Assembly: GCF_016756535.1 (NCBI RefSeq)
Contig: NZ_AP023247.1
Coordinates: forward strand, 6,510,501 to 6,574,500
DNA length: 64,000 nt
From: Mesorhizobium sp. 131-2-1
GTDB lineage: Bacteria; Pseudomonadota; Alphaproteobacteria; Rhizobiales; Rhizobiaceae
Direction of reading: 5' to 3'
Shown here: in pieces, positions 54,301-61,443 of the stretch
How the letters are laid out: every line of letters begins with the position of its first letter
Position numbering within the stretch: position 1 is the stretch's first letter
Made by a program: the position numbers and the translations under genes
Notes under the pieces: generated by a model
Databases searched by the model: none
The model's input: the letters and a program-made list of their open reading frames with translations, nothing else
Told to the model about the DNA's origin: nothing

Positions 54301-54542
54301 TGGCGCGCCACAAGACCATGTTCTTCGCCGAGAAAGCGCCCGATCGAACGCCCATCGATTACGCGGCGGCTGTCAACGGCGGTCTGCGGCTTGTGCCCGC
54401 AGGCGATGGTCTGAAGGCGCTTGAAGAGGACTACGCCCGCATGGTCGACGACGGGCTTCTTCTGGAAGACGCGGAGCCTTTCGAAGCGCTGATGGCGCGA
54501 TGTGCCGATATCGCCGAGCGAGCCAACTGCGTCCGCGAATAG
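51313..54542 (+). CDS. AbiEii-type nucleotidyltransferase toxin, split by a group II intron
   Basis: Exon 1 (51313-51538) encodes the start to KDGTSLSKAYQVIQRFSEDV. Exon 2 (53752-54542) resumes DLTYDIRAIAPDLVGDD and runs to ERANCVRE. Joined, they give 1017 bp, a 338-residue protein with no frame change. The nucleotidyltransferase signature is DGTSLSKAY followed by FSED-V-D; the intron sits inside the GAC codon for the second Asp of this DxD pair. C-terminal features (MHAERTFWEKATAIHVFC; FARHWHDVARL; HKTMFFAEKA) are typical of AbiEii. Toxin can only be made if the intron splices out, so toxin output depends on splicing efficiency. It overlaps the antitoxin gene by 8 bp. Confidence 0.9.
52155..53669 (+). 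CDS. ltrA: Group II intron reverse transcriptase/maturase
   Basis: 504 residues from a GTG start behind cggaggagtgatct. RT motifs: PKAGKPGQFRPLGIPTVKDR, SYGFRPGRSTHGALEHI, VIEGDIKGCFDNINHH, GTPQGGIISPLLANI and the catalytic RYADD at 299-303. The maturase X domain follows (NPILRGWANYFRFCYGAS). No HNH endonuclease domain is present; the C terminus CRFRLAWMG... ends inside the start of domain V. Such intron proteins help splicing and insert the intron into new DNA, here probably using replication-derived primers because the endonuclease is lacking. Confidence 0.95.
   Translation: MDTDHQADKAWVLGVQRKLYQWSKANPDDQWRDMWGWLTDSRMLRHAWRRVSTNKGGRTAGVDGMTVGRIRKKGELRFLAGIQDELRSGAYRPSPARRKIIPKAGKPGQFRPLGIPTVKDRVVQSAVKALLEPIFEAQFWHVSYGFRPGRSTHGALEHIRRAAQSHKRGGDTRRHGMPYPWVIEGDIKGCFDNINHHYLMERLRKRVADQRVVRLVGQFLKAGVLTEEQFFRTEAGTPQGGIISPLLANIALSAIEERYKRWVHPDPTGRSSRQSILSAASGRRLWDRKAGHCVCFPVRYADDFVVLVSGTQEEAIAEKSALAKYLQETTGLELSPEKTKITAMTDGFAFLGFRFVMEWDGRYGYCARVQIPKTKSLDLRHKVKECTGRTSARGTLGAKLQELNPILRGWANYFRFCYGASNVFTSLDWYTGDRLWRWQRKVRPNANASEIAKGRQRSSRRPTVRLWRDGSVEQYMLAWTPVCRFRLAWMGTPNFATSSGEPDA
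53655..53690 (+). ncRNA. Group II intron domain V
   Basis: GAGCCGGATGC and GCACGTCCGGTTC form the two sides of the conserved hairpin, with a GAAA-containing loop and the catalytic AGC triad at 53656-53658. The maturase stop lies within it. A domain VI-like stem (GGTGGTGAG / CTCGCCACC) follows at about 53697-53743. Confidence 0.88.
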
Positions 54543-54584
54543 AAAAAACTGGGGGGACGGCGCCGTGCGAATTTCGCGGGTCAA

Positions 54585-55009
54585 AATTACAAACTTCGCC
54601 AATCGGCGCGCTGCGGCCGGGAATGCTCGATGCGCTGATGGCGGCAGAGCCAAGCCTCGCCGATCAACGCGAACAGGTGGTGCGCATGTCGGCGGCGCTC
54701 GCTGTCGGCGGGCCGCTCGCCGACCTGGATCTGGCGAGCCTCGGTGGACGCGACGCGTCGCCTCTCCATCTTAATCTGTTGACGCCGCACTCGGCAAAGG
54801 GCTGCGAATATGATGTCGTGATCATGGCGGGACTCGATCTGGGCGGTTTGCCCTGGCGCAACGAGCAGCCGGCGGCGCGACGCGAAAGCCGACGGCTGTT
54901 CTATGTTGGCCTGACGCGGGCCCGCGACGAGATCCATATGCTGTATTCCGGTTACGTCGATACCGGCCGCGGGCGAAGGTTCGGCACCCCGTTCCGTGCA
55001 AGAGCGTAG
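54585..55009 (+). pseudogene. C-terminal fragment of a UvrD/Rep-type helicase
   Basis: One frame reads PLHLNLLTPHSAKGCEYDVV, IMAGLDLGGLPWRNEQP and RRLFYVGLTRARDEIHMLYS. These are motifs V and VI of superfamily 1A helicases (THSAKGLEFDVV; RRLFYVALTRA). The ATP-binding N-terminal two thirds are missing. It lies 43 bp after the AbiEii gene; the junction suggests that a deletion or insertion joined two defence-type loci. Confidence 0.85.
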
Positions 55010-55053
55010 CCGTCGACAAGTGTGGAGATCAGCTCCTTTGCATTGGGAAACCG

Positions 55054-55914
55054 TTATTTGAGGGTCGGGTCGAGCTTATCGCGCAACCAGTCGCCGAGGA
55101 CGCTAACGGCAACGGCCGTCACGACAATGACAACGCTTGGAGCGAGCAGCATCCAGGAGGCGCGGGTGATATACTCGCGGCCGGCCGCGACCATGACACC
55201 CAGGCTGGTCATCGGCGGTTGAACGCCGAGGCCGAGGAAGGACAGTCCGCTTTCCACCAGGACGATTTCCGGAAAGGTTACCGTCGCCGCCACGAGAAGC
55301 GTCGCCGCACTGTTGGGCAGGATATGCCGCAGATAGACACGCAGCGGATGGGCGCCGAGCTGGCGCGTTGCGCTCGCATAGCCCTGCGCGCTGGCGGTGA
55401 TTGCCAGTCCTCGTGCCAACCGCGCATTCCGCTCCCAGCCATAAAGTCCCATCAGGGCGACGAACAGCGTCAGCGAATTACCGAAACAAGCGAGCATTGC
55501 CAGCGCCACGATTAGAAATGGTAGCGAAGCCTGTACGTCGATCATTAGCAGCAGCGCATGCTCGACGAGCCCGCGGAAATACGCGGCGATGAAGCCAATC
55601 CCGGTACCGACCAACACGCTGATCGCAGTGGCGCCGAAGGCGACCAGCAAGCTGGTGCGGATCGAGTAGAAAAGACGCGAGGCCACATCACGGCCCAGAT
55701 CGTCGGTTCCCAGGACGTGTAGCATCGTTCCGCCAAAGCCGACGGGCGGCGCCAGGCGATGGCGCAGGTCGATAGAAGTGATCTCATAAGGAGCGATCAG
55801 CGGCGCGGCGAGCGCCGTGAAGAGCATGAGGAGAACCCAGCCCACAGCAAGGAGTGTCGGCAGGTCCACCGAGCGAGGCGGCGGACGGTTGGTTTCTACA
55901 GTTGCCGTTTTCAT
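55054..55914 (-). CDS. ABC importer permease, DppC/OppC type
   Basis: 286 residues with about six membrane helices. The N-terminal part (LLAVGWVLLMLFTALAAPLI) is the OppC-type lead helix, followed by LGTDDLGRDVASRLFYSIRT, the family hallmark. The EAA-like coupling loop is ASATRQLGAHPLRVYLRHILPN. Inner-membrane partner of the DppB-type permease, whose gene it overlaps by 4 bp. Last gene of the operon; a helicase relic follows. Confidence 0.92.
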   Translation of the reverse strand: MKTATVETNRPPPRSVDLPTLLAVGWVLLMLFTALAAPLIAPYEITSIDLRHRLAPPVGFGGTMLHVLGTDDLGRDVASRLFYSIRTSLLVAFGATAISVLVGTGIGFIAAYFRGLVEHALLLMIDVQASLPFLIVALAMLACFGNSLTLFVALMGLYGWERNARLARGLAITASAQGYASATRQLGAHPLRVYLRHILPNSAATLLVAATVTFPEIVLVESGLSFLGLGVQPPMTSLGVMVAAGREYITRASWMLLAPSVVIVVTAVAVSVLGDWLRDKLDPTLK

Positions 55915-56852
55915 TGCGATCCTGAGTTTGTTCCACGCAAGCGCGGATCGAACACGCCATAAAGCAGGTCCACCAGCAGGTTGGCCGACGTCATGGTCAG
56001 CGCCACGAGAAGGAGGATGACCTGCACCACGGCGAGATCACGGTTCGCAACCGAAACCACCAGCAATTGGCCGATGCCGGGCCAGCCGAAGACGCTTTCC
56101 ACCAGTACGGCGCCCGCGACCTGGCCGCCGAGCATCAGGCCGAACAGCGTCAGCACAGGAATGATCGCGTTCGGAAGGGCATGGTGGCGAACCACCTGCC
56201 GCCACGTCACGCCCTTGGCGCTGGCCGCCACGATGTAGAGCTGCGACAGAACTTCGATCATGGCGCTACGCGTGAAGCGCGCGATAATGGCCGCCCCGCC
56301 CAAACCAAGCGTGAGCACCGGCAGTACGAAGCTTTCCGGCCGATCCGCGCCGCCGGACGGGAACAGGCCGAGCGTCACGGAAAAGATCAGGATCAGCAAT
56401 AGCCCGAGCACGAAGCTTGGCACGGTGAAGCCGAACACGGTCAGCATCATCACCGATCGGTCGACCCAGGTGTCGCGATGCATGGCGGCGTAGGCGCCGA
56501 CCGGAATGCCGATCAGCATCGTGAGCGCCAGTGCCGGCAGCATCAGCGCCAATGTCAGGGGCACGCGCTCGAACACAAGCTGCAGGGCCGGTTTTCCAGC
56601 CAGCATGGAATTCCCGAAATCGCAGTGAATTGCCGCCAGGACATAGCGAACATATTGCACATACAGAGGCTGATCGAGCCCCCAATGCCGGCGAAACGCC
56701 TCAAGATCCGGGGCGCGGGCGCTGGGGCCGAGTATCTGCAGCGCCGGGTCTCCAGAGGCCCGCAGCACCACGAATGTAAAGGTCACCACGATCAGGATCG
56801 ACAGGCCGGCACGCAGTATCTTGGGGCCGGCGAAACGAAACACAGCACTCAT
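55911..56852 (-). CDS. ABC importer permease, DppB/OppB type
   Basis: 313 residues from the ATG at 56852, whose A overlaps the last base of the upstream stop (TGATG). The lead helix (RAGLSILIVVTFTFVVLRAS) and DFGNSMLAGKPALQLVFERV are the DppB hallmark. The coupling loop is VAASAKGVTWRQVVRHHALPN. The long open frame to 56966 is an overlap artefact. The transporter belongs to the peptide/nickel/opine class. Confidence 0.92.
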   Translation of the reverse strand: MSAVFRFAGPKILRAGLSILIVVTFTFVVLRASGDPALQILGPSARAPDLEAFRRHWGLDQPLYVQYVRYVLAAIHCDFGNSMLAGKPALQLVFERVPLTLALMLPALALTMLIGIPVGAYAAMHRDTWVDRSVMMLTVFGFTVPSFVLGLLLILIFSVTLGLFPSGGADRPESFVLPVLTLGLGGAAIIARFTRSAMIEVLSQLYIVAASAKGVTWRQVVRHHALPNAIIPVLTLFGLMLGGQVAGAVLVESVFGWPGIGQLLVVSVANRDLAVVQVILLLVALTMTSANLLVDLLYGVFDPRLRGTNSGSQ

Positions 56853-57811
56853 CAATGCCTCACCAAATGGCAGGCGACCTGCCGTTCCGATCCTAGCGGC
56901 AGGAGTTCGGGCAGGCTCTGGCGGCAGACATCGCGCGCAAGTGGACAGCGTGGATGAAACGGGCATCCGCTCGGCCGATCGGTGGGGCTTGGCGGTTCGC
57001 CTGGCAACGCCACATAATGATCGAATCCGCCCGGAAGCCTCGGCATGGCCGAGACGAGCGCCTGCGTATAGGGATGGGCGGGTTGATCGATAATGGCGTC
57101 GGCGCGCCCCTGCTCGACGACGCGGCCAAGATACATGACGACGATCCGGTCGCTGACATGGCGAACGACTCGCAAGTCATGGCTGATGAACAAGAGGCCG
57201 AGCCCGAGCTCCTGCTGAACATCCATGAGCAGATTGACGATTTGCGCCTGGACTGACACGTCGAGCGCCGAGACCGGCTCATCGCAAACCAGAAGCGAGG
57301 GTTTTGGCGCGAGCGCCCGCGCAAGCACGACGCGTTGGCGCTGGCCGCCGGAAAGCTGATGCGGATAGAGCATGCCATGGCCTTCGCCGAGGCCGACGCC
57401 GTGGAGAAGCTCGGCCACACGTTGCTTGCGGCTTGCCGGATCCCCAATCCCGTGAATCGCCAGCGGCTCGGCGATGAGAGCGCTGACAGTCATTCGGCGG
57501 TCAAGCGCTGCCAAGGTGTCCTGAAAGACCAGCTGCATCTGGCGCCGCTGCGCGCGCCACTTTTTGCTGTCGATGCGCGGCAGCGGCAAACCCTGAAACA
57601 GCACACCTCCCCTGTCCGGCGGCTCCAGACCGAGCGCAATACGGCCGGTGGTGGACTTGCCGCATCCGGATTCGCCGACAATGCCGGTCGTCCGGCCCAT
57701 CTCGACATCCAGCGACACGCCATCGACTGCAACAAGATATTTCCGCGGTCCGTAGAATGGCGAGCCGAGGGGAAAGCGACGGGTGATGTTGTTGAGACGC
57801 AGCAGGGTCAT
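56852..57811 (-). CDS. ABC importer ATPase, DppF/OppF type
   Basis: 319 residues from the ATG at 57811, overlapping the upstream stop by 4 bp. Walker A GESGCGKS at 45-52, signature LSGGQRQRV, Walker B LLVCDEPVSALD, H-loop FISHDLRVVRHV. The C terminus has the oligopeptide-type Cys motif region (PSGCPFHPRCPLARDVC) that binds an iron-sulphur cluster in some relatives. It pairs with the DppD-type ATPase. Confidence 0.92.
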   Translation of the reverse strand: MTLLRLNNITRRFPLGSPFYGPRKYLVAVDGVSLDVEMGRTTGIVGESGCGKSTTGRIALGLEPPDRGGVLFQGLPLPRIDSKKWRAQRRQMQLVFQDTLAALDRRMTVSALIAEPLAIHGIGDPASRKQRVAELLHGVGLGEGHGMLYPHQLSGGQRQRVVLARALAPKPSLLVCDEPVSALDVSVQAQIVNLLMDVQQELGLGLLFISHDLRVVRHVSDRIVVMYLGRVVEQGRADAIIDQPAHPYTQALVSAMPRLPGGFDHYVALPGEPPSPTDRPSGCPFHPRCPLARDVCRQSLPELLPLGSERQVACHLVRH

Positions 57812-58839
57812 TGATACGTGCCGGCGTCCAAACGAAGGCAACTCACCGAATGCCGCGCGGCGACCTGCCGCGGTTCCGGTCGGCTCGTGCGACATGCCGT
57901 GATCGCGTGCCGGCAGCGTGGCGCATAGGCGCATCCCGGCGGCAGATTGCGTTGTGGCGGCGCGCCGGCAATGGCGGTCAACCGCATGCGCGGACCGTGC
58001 GAGGGCGGAATGGCACCGATCAGGTCGCGTGTATAGGGGTGTTCCGGCGCGGTCAGAAGCGTGTGTTTCGGTGCCGTTTCGACGATCTGGCCCGCATACA
58101 TGACGCATGCCCGGTCACAGACGGCAGCCACCGCGGCGAGATCATGGCTGATCATGACCAGCGCCATGCCTGTGTCGCGTTGAATATCTTTGAGCAGCAG
58201 CAGGATCTGCGCCTGCACGGTAGCGTCGAGCGCGGTCGTTGGCTCATCGGCGATCAGCAGTTCGGGCCGGCCGGCGAGCGCGATGGCAATCATCACCCGC
58301 TGGTTCTGGCCGCCCGACAGTTCGTGGGGGTACGCGTTGAGCCTGCTTGCCGCAGCGGCTATCCCGACCTGGTCGAGCAGGCGGCAGGCCTGGGCACGGG
58401 CGGCGGCACCGCTGAGGCCACGGTGCAGGCGAAGCGCTTCGGTGATCTGCGCGCCGATGCGATGCACCGGGTTCAGCGCGCTGGCCGGATCCTGGAAGAT
58501 CATGGCGATGCGTCCGCCGCGCACCCGATCCAAAACGGATTGTCGTGCGCCCACAAGATCGAGATCACCAATCCTGGCCTCGCCCCCGATCTCGGCGGAT
58601 TTCGGCAGCAGGCCAAGAACCGCCCGCCAAGTCACGGACTTGCCGCAGCCGGATTCGCCAACGATACCCAAGGCCTCGCCTTTGTTCACAGCGAGATCGA
58701 CACGGTGCAGCACAGGCACATCGCCGAACGCCACCCTCAAGCCAGCAATGCTTATGGCAGGTTTGGTGGCGGAAGCCCCGATGTCATGGGCCGGCAACAG
58801 CGCGGCGCCCGCGCTGTTCTGGAAGGACTTGTGCAGCAT
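57808..58839 (-). CDS. ABC importer ATPase, DppD/OppD type
   Basis: 343 residues. Walker A GESGCGKS at 61-68, Q-loop MIFQDPASALNPVHRIG, signature LSGGQNQRV, Walker B LLIADEPTTALD, H-loop MISHDLAAV, and a C-terminal PGCAYAPRCRHAITAC motif. It follows the binding-protein gene by 5 bp and overlaps the DppF-type gene. The first 25 residues are unlike the family and a later start is possible. Confidence 0.92.
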   Translation of the reverse strand: MLHKSFQNSAGAALLPAHDIGASATKPAISIAGLRVAFGDVPVLHRVDLAVNKGEALGIVGESGCGKSVTWRAVLGLLPKSAEIGGEARIGDLDLVGARQSVLDRVRGGRIAMIFQDPASALNPVHRIGAQITEALRLHRGLSGAAARAQACRLLDQVGIAAAASRLNAYPHELSGGQNQRVMIAIALAGRPELLIADEPTTALDATVQAQILLLLKDIQRDTGMALVMISHDLAAVAAVCDRACVMYAGQIVETAPKHTLLTAPEHPYTRDLIGAIPPSHGPRMRLTAIAGAPPQRNLPPGCAYAPRCRHAITACRTSRPEPRQVAARHSVSCLRLDAGTYQ

Positions 58840-58844
58840 GGAAC

Positions 58845-60407
58845 TCAGGCCACCGGCTCAGGCGGCATCTTCGGGCCGAGATACATTTGCGGTAACGGGT
58901 TGGGCTGCCAGCTGACATCCGCCTTCTGCCCATAGATGAAGGGCATGGAATGCAGCGGCGTGATGCAAGGGTCCTCGATCTCGACAATGTCCTGCATCCG
59001 TTTGAAGGCCGCCTGGCGCTTGGCGAGATCGGTCGTCGTTTCAAGCTCGTGACCGAGCCGGTTGAACTCGGCATTGGTCCAGCCACCTGTCGACTGGAGG
59101 TCATTGGTCGGACCGATAATCTGCCACAGCATGGAAACGGGATCGGCGTAGAAGGCGCCGCCGGACGTGTCATTGATGCCGCCAATGTCGCCGACCTGCG
59201 TCCAGTTCTCACACATGATCAGCTTGACGTTGATCCCGGCAGCCTTCCACATCTCGACAAGCGCCTGGTTCTCGGCGAGCTGCATCGGATAATAGGTGCC
59301 GACGGAAGGGTAAGGGATTTCCTCGCCCCTGTAGGATGACTTGGCGAGCAGTTCCTTGACCTGCGCCGGATCATAGGACACTCCCTTGCGGTTGGGGTCG
59401 TTGATCTCGCCGAAGATCGGTAGCTGCCAGCTGGTCAGCGCTTTCGCCCGGCCGTCCCAGAGGCCGTCCGCCAGCGCACCGCGATCGATAGCGAGAGCGA
59501 GCGCGCGACGCAGATCGACATCTTTCAGGATGGGAGTCCTGAGCGGAGCAAATGTGAGAAAGCGGAACCACATGGCTTCGCCACCAACAATCGAGAGGCC
59601 GTTGACACCCTCAATTTCGGCAATGTGGTCCGGAGTGATGTCTGTGACGATATCGTAATCGCCCGACTTCAGTCCGGCGATGCGCGCGGCGATTTCCGGC
59701 AGCCGCTTGAAGCGGATCGAGGCAAATGGTGGCTGGCCTCCCCAATATTCGTCGTGCGCCACCAGCGTGATCTCGTCGCCATTGCGGACCTCGCCGATCT
59801 TGTAAGGGCCGGTGCCGATCGGCTTCGCCGCCCAGGCGTCATAGCTGCTGGCGCCAGCCCGTGCCCTGGCGCTGATGATCTGCGTGCCCCAGGCGCCGAG
59901 CCGCTGGGCGAAGACCGGATCCTCTGTCCTGGTGATCAAACGGACAGTGCGATCATTGATCTTCTGCACATCGGCAAGCGAGGAGAGGAAGTTGGCAAAC
60001 ACGGCCGCGCCCGGCGCTTTTTCGCCGCGCAGTCGATCCGGCCCGAGCGAGAAGACAACGTCATCCGCCGTCATTGTGGACCCGTCATGAAACTTCACAT
60101 TGTCGCGCAACCTGATCTCATGGATCGTGGCGTCGATTTGCTTCAATGATGTCGCGAGCGCGAAATTCAGGCGAAAATTGTCGTTGTAGTCGGTCCGTAA
60201 AAGCTGATCGAAAACGCTGTATTGCACCCGCCAGGAAACGTTGGCGATGGAGGAGCCGTCCACCGGTTCCAGAATTGTGCGCAGGTCCTGAACGGCAATA
60301 TTGAGGTTCGGCCGCCGGCCGGCTGCCGCCATGATCGTGTTCGGCAATGCTATTGCGCCAGCCGCCATGGCGCTCATGCCGAGAAATCTGCGACGTGTCG
60401 TTTGCAT
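58845..60407 (-). CDS. Extracellular solute-binding protein, family 5 (peptide/opine type)
   Basis: 520 residues. The N terminus is a twin-arginine export signal: TTRRRFLGMSAMAAGAIALP. The mature part follows the SBP_bac_5 plan: IHEIRLRDNVKFHDGSTMTA (the family signature near residue 95-115), KPIGTGPYKIGEV, RRALALAIDRGALADGLWDG and a C-terminal ELETTTDLAKRQAAFKRMQD. Family members bind peptides, nickel complexes, oligosaccharides or opines such as agrocinopine. It lies 190 bp after the DeoR gene on the same strand. A weak inverted stretch precedes it, but no clear operator was recognised. Confidence 0.92.
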   Translation of the reverse strand: MQTTRRRFLGMSAMAAGAIALPNTIMAAAGRRPNLNIAVQDLRTILEPVDGSSIANVSWRVQYSVFDQLLRTDYNDNFRLNFALATSLKQIDATIHEIRLRDNVKFHDGSTMTADDVVFSLGPDRLRGEKAPGAAVFANFLSSLADVQKINDRTVRLITRTEDPVFAQRLGAWGTQIISARARAGASSYDAWAAKPIGTGPYKIGEVRNGDEITLVAHDEYWGGQPPFASIRFKRLPEIAARIAGLKSGDYDIVTDITPDHIAEIEGVNGLSIVGGEAMWFRFLTFAPLRTPILKDVDLRRALALAIDRGALADGLWDGRAKALTSWQLPIFGEINDPNRKGVSYDPAQVKELLAKSSYRGEEIPYPSVGTYYPMQLAENQALVEMWKAAGINVKLIMCENWTQVGDIGGINDTSGGAFYADPVSMLWQIIGPTNDLQSTGGWTNAEFNRLGHELETTTDLAKRQAAFKRMQDIVEIEDPCITPLHSMPFIYGQKADVSWQPNPLPQMYLGPKMPPEPVA

Positions 60408-60597
60408 ATCAAAATCCCCTCTCTTTCAGTCGGGATGACAATCGGAGCGAATGAAATCCGCTCCCGAGACGGGATGAGACATAGCGCGGTTATGTGACGG
60501 TTTTTTGCATGTTTGAGACGGATTGTGTTGGTTATTGAAATCAAATGGAAAAAAATGTTTCACGATTGGGGCAGCCGTGCGGGCTGACAGAAGAGGA

Positions 60598-61389
60598 TCA
60601 AGTAGAGACCAGTGCGGGGTTGTGACGGTTTTGCGGATATAGAACTTCAACACCGGCGGCTTCGATCTTGTCCAGCATGTCCGATGCAGGCCTCCGGTCG
60701 GTGATGATCGCGGTAATCGCCGAATGGGGCAGGATGCGGTAGCGCGCCGACAAGCCGAATTTGCTGTGATCGGCGAGAATGACAATTTTCCGTGCTTGCT
60801 CGCAGAGCGTCGCAGCAAGCTCCTGTCCGACCTGTTCATGGTCGAAGACGCCATTCGGATGCACCGCATTGACGCCGATAAATGCGACGTCGATCTGCTG
60901 TTCGCGGAGTGTACGCAAGGCGGTGAATCCGCTTACGGTCCGGAAATCGACATTGAAATCGCCCCCCAGCATGACAACGCGATGCCGATGGCCTTCGGCC
61001 GCGGCGATGGCAGTATCGACCATGTTGGTGACGACGCGCATTTCCGGGAGGGCCGATATGCGGCTGGCCAACGACAGAATGGTGCTGCCGCCCCCGAAAA
61101 AGAGATTCTGGCCGGGCTTCAGAAGACCCAGGGCGATCTCAGCGATGGTGCTTTTTTCCGCGCGCTCGGAAACAGCTCGCGATGAGATGGCCAGCAGCTT
61201 TGGCTGTTGCGTTGCGACCGCGCCACCATGGACCCGTGCGACCAAGCCATCCTGCTCGAGCCGTTTGATATCCCGCCGCGCAGTCTCTTCTGAAATATTG
61301 AACCGCTGCATCAAATCTCGGATGCGCACTTCGCCATTCGCCTGGATGATTTCAACGAGCCTTTTATGACGATTGTAACTAAGCGACAT
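60598..61389 (-). CDS. DeoR/GlpR-family transcriptional repressor
   Basis: 263 residues from the ATG at 61389, with gagagagaag upstream. The N-terminal winged helix (about 4-58) includes RHKRLVEIIQANGEVRIRDL and ISEETARRDIKRLEQDGL, the DeoR recognition helix. The C-terminal DeoRC sugar-phosphate sensor domain has FFGGGSTILSLA, VVTNMVDTAIAAA, VMLGGDFN and ILADHSKFG. Such repressors respond to phosphorylated sugars or similar metabolites. It lies 54 bp after the nucleotidyltransferase-aminotransferase gene and probably controls this operon and the divergent phosphodiesterase gene. Agrobacterium AccR, which controls agrocinopine uptake, is of the same class. Confidence 0.9.
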   Translation of the reverse strand: MSLSYNRHKRLVEIIQANGEVRIRDLMQRFNISEETARRDIKRLEQDGLVARVHGGAVATQQPKLLAISSRAVSERAEKSTIAEIALGLLKPGQNLFFGGGSTILSLASRISALPEMRVVTNMVDTAIAAAEGHRHRVVMLGGDFNVDFRTVSGFTALRTLREQQIDVAFIGVNAVHPNGVFDHEQVGQELAATLCEQARKIVILADHSKFGLSARYRILPHSAITAIITDRRPASDMLDKIEAAGVEVLYPQNRHNPALVST

Positions 61390-61443
61390 GCTTCTCTCTC
61401 TCGCGGCATTCGAAAAAAGACTATTCAGTTCGCTGCGCAAATG

